Of a stretch of 64,000 nucleotides of DNA, positions 23,515-33,405 are shown one piece after another. Source of the DNA: Bettongia penicillata ogilbyi (taxonomy: Eukaryota; Chordata; Mammalia; Diprotodontia; Potoroidae). The stretch spans positions 970,771 to 1,034,770 of the forward strand of contig JAJHZJ010000061.1 of NCBI GenBank assembly GCA_023548195.1, read 5' to 3'. Numbering within the stretch: position 1 is the first letter of the stretch; every line of letters begins with the position of its first letter. Below the pieces are notes generated by a model. The model had not been told where the DNA came from. It worked only from the letters and a program-made list of their open reading frames with translations, and ran no database searches. Both the position numbers and the translations under genes were made by a program.

Positions 23515-23760
23515 TATAATCAATAGTATTGGTAAATGTTTAACAATCAGCTCTTCAAAAAGTAAATAAATTTACCTAAGACACACTTTTAAGTTTAGTC
23601 TGTATCATTAATATCTCCTCTATCACTTTCTTAAGTCTGGACAACCAATAAAATAAATCAAGTCCTGATTTGTAATATTTACTGATTTCCAAGGTGTAGA
23701 ATACATACCCTGAAAATTTCACAATCAGATCTCAAGAGACAGTTGAATCTGTCTCCAATT
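23515..23760 (+). repeat. Unnamed dispersed repeat, copy 1
   Basis: Shares an ordered set of motifs with 41335-41570 and, inverted, with 57295-57480 and 62698-62865: GGTAAATGTTTAACAATCAG, TATCACTTTCTTAAGTCTGG, CCTGATTTGTA, CCAAGGTGTAGAA and CTGAAAATTTCACAATCAG. I cannot name the family. No ORF or tRNA boxes. Confidence 0.7.
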
Positions 23761-23887
23761 CCACTCCTTGATATATTCTTTACTTGGCAGCCACATGCAC
23801 TCTCCCTATCAAAACTGAAAAGTCTCTCTTTCCATTCCTCTCATGGTCTTCAGCAAATCCAAGGGTATCCCTCTTTGGCTTTGTGGA

Positions 23888-24066
23888 ATACTACTCTATC
23901 ACAGGATCATAAATTTGGGGTTAGAAGGGATAAAAGAGGTCATCAAGCCCACTCCCTTCATTTCACAAATAAGAAAAAGGCCAAAGAAATCAAGTGACTG
24001 ACCAAAAGTCAAAGAGTTAAGTATCCAAGCAAGATTCAAATCTGACTCCAAGTCCAATGCCAACCG
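23888..24066. mobile_element. MIR/L3-related old repeat
   Basis: AGGATCATAAATTTGGGGTTAG, AGAGGTCATCAAGCCCACTCC, AAGTGACTGACC and AAGATTCAAATCTGACTCCA: the ancient 'ATCATAGATTTAGAGCTGGAAGGG' family. Confidence 0.65.
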
Positions 24067-25065
24067 CTTGATTTTTATAAATCTTGCCCCAACTACAGAC
24101 AAGCTTTCACATTCACCTAGAGACTCCTGGGCATTCCTCAGCGGGCTACTGAGCATCCGTGTTTTACAAGCATAAAAAATAAAAAATCCAAATTGTAAAT
24201 AGTTATCTTTTCTCATTCACATTCTAATTTGATTTCTTAATCATTTCCTGTGGAGTGATTTACACTATTCTCATACTCTCATTCCAAAGATGGCTAACTA
24301 AATTTCATATTTCCTTCAATCCTTAAAATAGGAGAAATATCACTAAATACCAAAATCAAATACTCCGTGATCAATGTACAGAGTGAATCTCACTGTGCAC
24401 TCTCACATTCCCAATGTAAAGTCAGTCCTTCCATTTGCTTTCAAAATCAGGGGAAGGAATTTCTCTTAAGAGCAGTTTGACAAATCATGAATACACACCC
24501 AACTTAGGAAAGGAGAAAAGCCCTGATCATATTGAACCCAATCTCTAATCACAGGTTTGGCTTTCAGACTTTTAGACTATCCATCTTTCTTTTACCTTAG
24601 TTAAAAATGTAATTGGCACTTTTTAAGAAAGACTTCAAATGTATTATTGCAGCACTTAATGAATAATATGTGAGGATTCAAATAGAAAGGCATTTTACTT
24701 ACAATACATGATTTTACTATTGGTTCAAGTAACACTGGGGAGGAAAGGGTGTGTGCGTAAAATTAAGTGGAAAATCATGTGGAGCCAAGCAAATTTTAGG
24801 CTTGGTCAGGCTCCAAATTTAGGAAAATTGTTCAAAGAATTAGGGAACCCTGAAGGCAGTAAGGTTCATCCATCTTTTCAATTTTCTAAACTTTTCTCTA
24901 TCACTAAAATTAGTTCTGGCAGAACCAATAGGAGTTTGGGGAGAGAGTGCTGAAAAGTCAAACCCAGACTTCATGGAATAAATGATCATTTAATAAGCCA
25001 GTCTGGAATGTATGGAAGGACATCTTGATTCCAACTACTTGAAATATTTCTGTTTCATGAAAGCA
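24067..25065. other. Non-coding stretch, nothing recognised
   Basis: About 1 kb with no supported feature. The 81-codon ORF at 24708-24953 has no recognisable protein similarity. Confidence 0.5.
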
Positions 25066-25280
25066 TGTGTGGCTAACCAGAAAGCACCTTGGATTTGGAG
25101 TTAGGGAACCTGAGTTTGAGGCACGGTCCTATTTTTTAGCACCTGAGTGACTGTGGAGACACTATGATTTGCCTTCTAGATCTCAGTGTCCTCATCTGCA
25201 AAATGAAAGGACTGAACTAGATGAAATCTATGCTCTGTCCCATCTTGAAGCCTACAGGTCTATGATCCTATCCATTTCTG
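25066..25280 (+). mobile_element. MIR/CORE-type SINE
   Basis: ACCTTGGATTTGGAGTTAGG, GAACCTGAGTTTGAGGCAC (B-box region), CAGTGTCCTCATCTGCAAAA and GGACTGAACTAGATGAAATC, ending GTCTATGATCCTAT. Confidence 0.75.
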
Positions 25281-25617
25281 GAACTAAAAGGGCTTCACAG
25301 AGAATTAGATAAACCAGTCCATTTTGAGAGCAAAAAGTCTTTTTATATGTTATGTTTAAGTGAATGGAATGTCATTTAGTCCAACTGGAAATGCACAGTG
25401 CAGCACAGAAGGGAAGGCAGGGATAACGATGGTACAAGGCAGCCGGCTGGCCTCTGCACACTGGGGCAAGGACTGACAGTTACATCCTAGGGCACCCTAC
25501 TCCCTGCCTCCCCACACTGGGGCCAGGACAGACACCTCCAAAGCTGGCTGGGGAATAAGGAAGCCTAGGAAGAGATACAATCAGTAATGTTGTCAGGAAG
25601 CCTTGGCCACCAACCCA
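25281..25617. other. Non-coding stretch, nothing recognised
   Basis: No supported feature. Confidence 0.5.
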
Positions 25618-25722
25618 GGAGAATGTAAGATCCTTGAGGGTGAGGACTATTCCATTTACCCTGTTTCTCAGTGCTTAGGATGGTATCTGAAATGTAGTAG
25701 ACATTTAATAAATGTTTGTGGA
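25618..25722 (+). mobile_element. L2 3'-end fragment
   Basis: GAATGTAAGATCCTTGAGGG, GGACTATTCC, CAGTGCTTAGGATGGTATC and GTAGACATTTAATAAATG. It directly abuts the L1 insertion site. Confidence 0.7.
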
Positions 25723-25727
25723 AGTAG

Positions 25728-25741
25728 GTAAACAGAGATTT
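25728..25741. repeat. Target-site duplication of minus-strand L1 (left)
   Basis: GTAAACAGAGATTT, perfect match to 29846-29859. It is followed by the poly(T) that is the L1 poly(A) tail on the other strand. Confidence 0.93.
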
Positions 25742-26107
25742 TTTTTTTATTTTTTATTTTTTTTAATGTTTTACAATCATTTCCTTAAAGTTAAGATTTT
25801 ATCCCCCGCCCCCTTCCCCCACTACCCCCCTTCCTCCCTGTGACAGCATACAATTCTGTATAGGTTCTACATATACTTTCCTATTGAGCACATTTCCACT
25901 ATAGTCATGCTATGTAGTCGCACTAAAATAAATGGAAGAAATCATATAACAAATCAAAACATAATACACTGAAACCCACACATACACAAACATGATCTGC
26001 TACATTCTGCGAATGACTTCCATATTTCTTTCTCTGAGTATGGAAGGCATTTTGCCTTAGAAGACCCACATTGGGATTTTTTTTTTTCTCAGTAAGTTCT
26101 TGCATTA

Positions 26108-29100
26108 TTACAAAGTTCCAAGTCTACCAGAAAAAACTCTTGCACACTGTGGTCGTTGCTGTGCACAAGTTCTCCTGGTTCTGCTCCTTTCGCTCAGCAT
26201 CAGATCATATAAGTCCTTCCAGGCCTCCCTGAAGTCTTCTTGTTCATCATTTCTTATGGCACAATAGTACTCCATTACATTCATATACCATAATTTATTC
26301 AGCCATTCCCCAATTGATGGGCATCCCCTTGACTTCCAGTTTTTGGCTACCACAAAGAGTGCTGCTATAAATATTTTTGTACACGTGGGACCCTTTCCCA
26401 TTTTTATAATCTCTTGGGGATACAGTCCTGGTAGCAATATTGCTGGGTCAAAGGGTATGCACATTTTTGTAGCCCTTTGGGCATAGTTCCAAACCATTCT
26501 CCAGAAGGGTTGGATGATCTCACAGCTCCACCAACAATGAATTAGTGTTCCAACTCTCCCACATCCTCTCCAGCATTTATCATTTTCTTGTTCTGTCATG
26601 TTTGCCAATCTTACAGGTGTGATGTGGTACCTCAGAGTTGTTTTAATTTGCATCTCTCTAATCAATAGTGATTTAGAGCACTTTTTCATATGATTATAGA
26701 TATCTTTGATTTCTTCCCCTGAAAATTGCCTGTTCATATCCTTTGACCATTTATCAATTGGGGAATGACTTGTATAGTTATATATTTGAGTCAGTTCTCT
26801 ATATATTCTAGAAATGAGGCCTTTATCCCCGAGATTAGCTGTAAAAATTTTTTCCCAATTTACTACATCCCTCCGAATTTTGGTTGCATTGGATTTGGCT
26901 GTGCAAAAACTTTTCAGGTTAAAGTAATCAAAATTATCCATCTTGCATTTCATAATGCTTTCTATAGTTTCTTTAGAAAAAAATTCTTCCCCTCTCCATA
27001 AATCTGATAAATACACTATTCCTTGCTTCTCCAGTTTATTCATGGTAAATACACTATTCCTTGCTTCTCCAGTTTATTCATGGTATCAATCTTTATACCT
27101 AAATCATGTACCCATTTGGACTTTATTCTTGTGTACAGTGTCAAGCATGGGTCTATGCCTAATTTCCGCCACACAGTTAACCAGTTTTCCCAGCAATTTT
27201 TGTTGAACAGTGAGTTCTTATCCCAGAAGCTGGGATCTTTGGGTTTATCAAACAGGAGGTTGCTATATTCCTTGCCTACTGTGTCTTGAGTGCCAAGTCT
27301 ATTCCATTTGTCTACCCCTCTGTTTCTTAGCCAATACCAAGTGGTTTTGATAATTGCTGCTTTATAATACAATTTGAGGTCTGGTAGCGCTAGGCCACCT
27401 TCCCAAGCATTTCTTTTCATTAGTCCCTTTGATATTCTGGACCTTTTGTTTTTCCAAATGAATTTTGATATTAGTTTATCCAGCTCTAGAAAATAATTAT
27501 CTGATAGTTTAATTGGTATGGCACTAAATAAGTAGATTAATTTAGGTAGAATTGTCATTTTTATTATATTAGCTCGGCCTACCCATGAACAACTGATGTT
27601 TTTCCACTTACTTAAATCTGACTTTATTTGTGCAAAAAGTGTCTTATAATGGTGTTCATATAATCCCTGGGTTTGTTTTGGCAGGTAAACTCCTAAGTAT
27701 TTTATAGTGTCTACTCTACCTTTAAATGGGATTTCTCTTTCTATCTCTTGGTGTTGGACTTTGTTGCTAATATATAGGAATGCAGAAGATTTGTGTGGGT
27801 TTATTTTGTAACCTGCAACTTTGCCAAAGTTGTTTATTATTTCAAGTAGCTTTTTACTTGAATCTCTGGGATTCTCTAAATATATCATCATATCATCTGC
27901 AAAGAGTGATAGCTTAGTTTCTTCTTTGGCTATTTTTATTCCTTCAATTTCTTTATCTTGTCTAATTGCTACCGCTAACATTTCTAGTACCATATTGAAT
28001 AATAATGGTGATAATGGGCATCCTTGTTTCACCCCTGACCTTATTGGAAATGCATCTAGCTTATCCCCATTGCATATAATGCTTGCTGAAGGTTCTAGAT
28101 AGAGACTGCTTATTATTTTATGGAAAGTTCCCTTTATTCCTGTGTTCTCCAGTGTTTTTAATAGGAATAGGTGTTGTATTTTGTCAAAAGCTTTTTCTGC
28201 ATCTATTGAGATAATCATGTGGTTTTTGTTAGTTTTGTTGTTGATATGATCAATAATGCTAATAGTTTGCCTAATATTGAACCAGCCCTGCATTCCTGGT
28301 ATGAAACCTACCTGATCATAATGTATTATTCTCTTGATAAGATACTGCATTCGTTTTGCTAAAATCTTGTTGAAAATTTTTGCATCTATATTCATTAGAG
28401 TAATTGGTCTGTAATTTTCTTTCTCTGTTTTGTCTCTTCCTGGTTTGGGTATCAAAACCATATTTGTATCATAGAAAGAATTTGGGAGGACTCCTTCTTC
28501 CCCCGTTTTCAAAAATAGTCTATATAGTATTGGAATTAACTGTTCTTTAAAGGTTTGATAGAATTCACTTGTAAATCCATCTGGTCATGGAGATTTTTTC
28601 CTAGGGAGTTCATTGATGGCTTGTTCAATTTATTTTTCTGAGATGGGGTTGTTTAAGTATTCAATTTCCTCTTCTGTTAATCTGGGCAATTTGTATTTTT
28701 TAAAATATTCATCCATCTCATTTAGATTATCGAATTTGTGGGCATAAAGTTGGGAAAAGTAATTTCTAATTATTGTTTTAATTTCCTCCTCATTGGAGGT
28801 GAGTTCACCCCTTTCATTTTTAATATTAGTAATATGATTTTCTTCTTTCTTTTTTTAATCAAATTGACCAAAAGTTTATCAATTTTATTAGTTTTTTCAT
28901 AAAACCAACTATTGGTTTTATTTATTAATTCAATAGTTTTCTTAATTTCAATTTTATTAATCTCTCCTTTGGTTTTCAGTATTTCTAATTTGGTATTTTC
29001 TTGGGGATTTTCAATTTGTTCTTTTTCTAGCTTTTTCAGCTGCATACCCAAGTCATTGATCTCCTCTTTCTCTATTTTATTTATGTAGGCATTCAAAGAC

Positions 29101-29845
29101 ATAAAACTTCCTGTAAGAGCTGCTTTTGCAGTATCCCATAAGATTTGGTAGGTTGTCTCATTATTGTCATTCTCTTGAATGAAGTTGTTGATTGTTTCTA
29201 TGATTTCTTCTTTAACCCATTCCTTCTTTAGGATTAAATTATTTAGTTTCCGATTGGTTTTTGCTTTATCATTCCATGGCCTTTTATTACATATAATTTT
29301 TATTGCATTATGACCTGAGAAGGATGCACTGATTATCTCTGCCTTTCTGCACTGGATTGTGAGATTTTTATGTCCTAGTACATGGTCAATTTTTGTAAAT
29401 GTTCCATGTACTGCTGAGAAAAAGGTATATTCCTTTCTATTCCCATTCAATTTTCTTCAAAGAGCTATCATATCTACCTTATCTAGAGTTTTATTTACCT
29501 CCTTAACCTCTTTCTTGTTTATTTTAAGGTTAGATTTATCAAGTTCAGAAAGAGGGAGGTTGAGGTCTCCCACTAGTATAGTTTTGCTGTCAATTTCTTC
29601 TTTCAACTCCCCCAACCTCTCCTCTAAGAATCTGGATGCTATACCATTTGGAGCATACATGTTTAGTAATGATATTGCTTCATTGTCTATGGTGCCTTTT
29701 AGCAGGATATAGTTTCCATCCTTATCCCTTTTGATTAGACCTATTTCTGCTTTTGCTTTGTCTGAGATTAGGATTGCTACTCCTGCCTTTCTTACATCAG
29801 CTGAAGCACAATATATTCTGCTCCATCCTTTGACCTTTACCCTAT
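26108..29845 (-). pseudogene. L1 ORF2 (endonuclease-RT-C-terminal domain), broken
   Basis: Encodes most of the L1 ORF2 protein, whose endonuclease nicks DNA and whose RT copies RNA at the nick. Endonuclease: N-terminal part lost. Seen are KAGVAILISDKAKAE, a GDLN motif (catalytic D/N pair), YTFFSA, KIDHV and SGHNAI (usually S-D-H; here D to G, H kept). [15 protein letters not shown]-like [17 protein letters not shown], the catalytic FADD at 27892-27903, and [16 protein letters not shown]-terminal CCHC-like cluster: CWRGCGRVGTLIHCWWSC. Defects: TGA at 29457-29459, frameshift in the A/T run near 28845-28858, TAA at 28630-28632, TGA at 28585-28587 (SPGPD has G to stop), and a 38-bp tandem duplication at 27008-27083 that shifts frame. 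Two long open pieces remain (27040-28512 and 26108-27043), suggesting fairly modest age. Confidence 0.95.
27008..27083. repeat. 38-bp perfect tandem duplication inside ORF2
   Basis: Two adjacent identical 38-base units, 27008-27045 and 27046-27083, starting TAAATACACTATTCC. Because 38 is not a multiple of three, both open frames around it read [12 protein letters not shown] and then part. Not present in the sibling L1 at 5097-7068. Confidence 0.95.
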
Positions 29846-29859
29846 GTAAACAGAGATTT
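29846..29859. repeat. Target-site duplication of minus-strand L1 (right)
   Basis: GTAAACAGAGATTT, perfect match to 25728-25741. An ORF crossing this point (29457-29924) is therefore chimeric between L1 and flank. Confidence 0.93.
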
Positions 29860-30689
29860 GCACAGACCAAAATACAGCATGCACACATGTGCACATGTAC
29901 ACAGACCCATGCATAAACACACATTCAACAGAGAATCTTGATTCTGATCTACATAGAGAGTCAAGAATTGGGACCAGGAGGATAAAGGGAAATTACTTTT
30001 TTGCTTAGCTATTTTTTTCCTCAGAGTTATTTGCATACCAGGCAAAAAGTGTCTTAGGAGTGATTTGTTCTTCATAGCCTCAGACTGCCCATCATTCATC
30101 TTCTGTGAAGTTAAGCAGGGCGGGGGGAGCAGGAGAGGGAGATAAGGAAATGTGGGTAGAAGGCAAAACTGGGATTGGGGGATGCAGGATAGTCTTCAGA
30201 GTTTAAACAGGAGCTATATGGATTTTTCTAAAAGTAAATTAGATAGTATGGGGCTTCAACAGACTTTCAATCAGCACCAAAGGTAGTAAAAAAAGACAGC
30301 CTTACCTGAAGACGCCCTCTCTGATTTTTGAGGTTGTTCCTAGCAAGATGTGGTGGCTTACAGCTTCACTAAACCAGATGCCAACCTATCCTTGTTAAGG
30401 TACAGCTTTTGTGGTCCTACGCCTTAGCATACAGGAGCTAAGACTGCTGGAGAATAGCCCTAAAGAGATGAAGCACAAAAGGCAAAGAGTACTCAATAAC
30501 GCACAAGGAGATCTACTTTGGAAGAGAGTGGGAGGCAGCTTATTCTAGATGCAGTACTGAAATGATGAAGGAAACCTCTTCTCCATCTCCTAGAATGGGT
30601 TATTTAGCCTATTATTTTTTAACTTATCTACTAATGAGAAAAGGCAGTGTGGGACAGTGGAAAGAGTAATGCAGTAGTACTCAGAAGAC
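29860..30689. other. Mostly unassigned non-coding DNA
   Basis: Small CA/TG-rich patch at 29875-29925, and a possible MIR head at 30643-30688 (GTGGGACAGTGGAAAGAGTA). Nothing else recognised. Confidence 0.45.
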
Positions 30690-31335
30690 AAAAATGTAAG
30701 CTATCCATAACCAATGAAAAAAGGTTCCAAATACTAATATAACAAAAATGCATGTTAAAAGAATTCTATGGTACTACTTCAAACCCATCAGATTGGCAAA
30801 GATAACAAAAAAGGAAAATGAACATTATTTGGAAGAAAAGTACACTAGTTTTTTATCAGTAGAGCTATAAAGTAATCTAACCATTCTGGAGAGTAATTTG
30901 GAATTATCCTCAAAAATTCACTAAACTATACAAAATCTTTAACTCAGTGATATGCCTATACCCCAGAGTATTCAAAGGAAGAAAAAGAGAGATAGAGACA
31001 GAGAGAGAAGGGTGTATATATATGTATATATACATATGTATATATACATATATATGTATATATATATATGTACTTTTTATAGTAAAGAACTGGGAACAAT
31101 GAGTGTTTCCATCAGTTGAGCAATAATTGAACAAATTATGGTATACTAATGTAATAAAATACTATAGGGCCATAAGAAAGAGATAAAGGGAAGGAATCAA
31201 AGAAACATGAGAGTACTTGTATGGTTTGAAATAAAGTGATCAAAACAAGGAGAACAATTTGTATCAACATTTATATCAACATGGGGAACATTTTGTAAAT
31301 AACTATATTGTCCTTTTAAAATATTACAAAAGTAG
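30690..31335 (+). mobile_element. Old LINE-1 ORF2 3' fragment
   Basis: ATCAGATTGGCAAAGATAAC, CCATTCTGGAGAGTAATTTGG, ATTATGGTATACTAATGTAATAA and GCCATAAGAAAGAG follow the order of the ORF2 C-terminal region seen at 6180-6550. Heavily decayed, with a microsatellite in the middle. Confidence 0.75.
31010..31075. repeat. TATA/CATA microsatellite
   Basis: GTATATATATGTATATATACA-like units inside the L1 fragment. Confidence 0.9.
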
Positions 31336-31763
31336 TAGTGTCAATAAAATTTTTAAAATGTAGATTGGAGAGGGAACAGTAAGAAGGGAAACAGAGAAGG
31401 AATGAAAGATGAGAATATGAGTATCATATGACAAAGGAAGGAATGATTCCTCCTGATCAAAAGAAAGTTAATGAGGTTTGGATAGAAAACTCTTTTCATA
31501 CTGAGGTGTCAAAAATCAGCAAAAAGAATACTAGTGAAAGATGAGCTAATTGATCTATGCAGTAATGAGAAACTGCAAATTAATTTCTAATCAATGAAAT
31601 AGCAAAATGTTGATCAGTGAAATTACAAAATATTCCATTCTTATTAAACATGCTCATAAGACTTTAATCTCATTTATGAAAACTTACTTCTGTGAATCAG
31701 GATTCTCAGTCCTGCTCTCAACCAAATCTAAAGAAAAAAAACTGGAGGTAGAAAATGATATAC
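31336..31763. other. Non-coding stretch, nothing recognised
   Basis: No supported feature. Confidence 0.5.
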
Positions 31764-31958
31764 GTATGGCACAGTGGATAAAATGGAACTGAATTCACAT
31801 TCTACCTCAGACACTTGTTAGTTTCATGATCTGGAATAAATCATCATCACTTTCAGACAGAGTTTCTTAACCTATGACATGATGACAATAACAGCACCTA
31901 AAACAAAGATTGCTTTTAGGATCAAGTGAGAAAATAATTAAAGTGCTTCGTGAATCTT
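31764..31958 (+). mobile_element. MIR/CORE-type SINE, left part (split by HAL1 copy D)
   Basis: GGCACAGTGGATAAAATGGAA head, CTCAGACACTTGTTAG, ATGATGACAATAACAGCACC and TTAAAGTGCTTCGTGAATCTT. The tail resumes at 35345 after the HAL1 insertion. Confidence 0.75.
31943..31958. repeat. Target-site duplication of HAL1 copy D (left)
   Basis: GTGCTTCGTGAATCTT, perfect 16-bp match to 35329-35344. Read on the bottom strand the cleavage junction is TCTT/AA, close to the L1 endonuclease preference TTTT/AA. Confidence 0.96.
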
Positions 31959-32366
31959 TTTTTTTTTTTTTCTTTTTTTAATTGCTAAATTTATTTTTAA
32001 AAAAAAGAAAGAAAAAGAAAGAAAGAAAACCTGAAAGACATTTGAATTTTTTCAAAATTTCAAAATAAATCTTAACATCATCATATAAGGCTCCATATTA
32101 GGTAAAATCCCTTTTAAGTATAATTCTCAGGACAATTTATACAGCAAACTTCTTGCCCTTCTATTCCCCCTTCCCGTGAAGCTCCTACTATTCCTGGACA
32201 TCTCCATTTATATGTTGTCATGAGACGACCCACTCAAGATGTTCAAAGTCAGAGTCATTATCAGCTTCCTTCATCAAACTAATTCTTAATTTCACTTTTT
32301 TCTTTCTGTTATGGCTCTGTAATTTTCCCAGTGATCCAAATACAAAACCCTAAGTCATCCTTATTC
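31959..32366 (-). other. 3'-transduced segment with own poly(A) tail
   Basis: Lies between the element's own A11 (32367-32377) and the outer duplication. On the minus strand it ends with AATAAA (31990-31995) about 11 bases before an A-rich tail (31959-31979). None of the other three HAL1 copies has this sequence at its 3' end. These are the hallmarks of transcription reading past a weak element poly(A) signal into source-locus flank. An 18-codon ATG ORF occurs in it but is no evidence of coding. Confidence 0.85.
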
Positions 32367-32377
32367 TTTTTTTTTTT

Positions 32378-33405
32378 ATTAATTTATTTATTTAGCTTTT
32401 TACTTTCATTTTCACAAATTTTTGGGTTCCAAATTTTCTCCCCTTTTCTCCCCTCCCCCCACCCCAATACCCCAAGCAATCTAATTTTCCCTATCTTCAA
32501 TCTGTCCTCTCTTCTGTCATCCCTCCCTTCCCTTGTCTCTATCTTCTCTTTTCTCCTGTAGGGCCAGATGACTTTCTATTCCTCATTAACTGTATGTCTT
32601 CTTTCCTAGTTGCAACAACAATACTAAACAATTGTTCCTGAAACTTTGAGTTCCAAATTCTCCCCATCCCTCCCTCCCCATCCATTCCCTTTGGTACGGC
32701 AGGCAATTCATTATAGGCCATATCTGTGTAGCTTTGCAAGTGACCTTCCTGATAGTCGTGTTGTGTAAGACTAACTGAATTGCCATCCCTCTTAACCTGC
32801 CCCTCATTGTTTCTCTTCTGTCCTTTGATCCTGTCCCTCCCCAAGTGTTGACTTTCAATTACTCCCTCCTCCCTTTGCCCTCCCTTCCATCATCCCCCCC
32901 CCCCAATATCTCCTTCTCCCCCGCTTTCTTATACTGTAAGATAGGTTTTCATACCAAAATGAGTGTGCATTTCACTCCTTCATTTAGTCAAATGTGATGA
33001 GGGTAAACTTTTGTTTGTTTGTTTGTTTTTTTTTTCCCTCAGCTCTCCTCTTTTTCCCTCCACTAAAAACATCTCCTACTTGCCTCTTAAATGACATATA
33101 GTTACCCCCTTCCATTTCCCCCTCTTTCCTCTCACTACATTTCTCTCTCACCATTTACCTTAATTTCTTTTAAGGTATGGTCCCATCCTATTCAGTTCAA
33201 TCTGTGCTCTCTGTCTCTGCATGTGAATGCATGTGTGTATGTGTGTGCATGCGTGTACATGTGTATGTGTGATCCCACCAACCACCCAGATACTGAAAAG
33301 TTTTAAGAGTTAGAAATATTGTCCTTCCCTGTATGAATGCAAACAGTTCATTTCTGGTAAGTCCCTTAATACTTCTCCTTGCTGTTTACTTTTGCATGCT
33401 TCCTC
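32378..33405 (-). other. HAL1 copy D 3' UTR
   Basis: Same 3' UTR as copies A and B: on the minus strand GGGGAGAAGGAGATAT, ACTTGGGGAGGGACAGGATC and GGAACCCAAAAATTTGTG. A GT/CA repeat sits at 33228-33272 and a homopurine-rich middle at 32870-32930. It is unlike the 3' UTR of the L1 at 25742-29845. Confidence 0.85.

Larger units (their letters stand above)
25742..29845 (-). mobile_element. 5'-truncated LINE-1, 4.1 kb
   Basis: Minus-strand L1: poly(A) tail at 25742-25765, 3' UTR to 26107, and ORF2 sequence from 26108 up to the truncation point at 29845. Flanked by a perfect 14-bp duplication, so this is an authentic single retrotransposition event truncated within the endonuclease domain. ORF1 and the 5' UTR are missing. 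Confidence 0.96.

Noticed and set aside
29457..29924. Whole 155-codon ORF with an N-terminal MCVYAWVCVHVHMC
   Set aside because: The first ~25 codons are non-L1 flank beyond the target-site duplication at 29846-29859. Only the remainder is L1 endonuclease.
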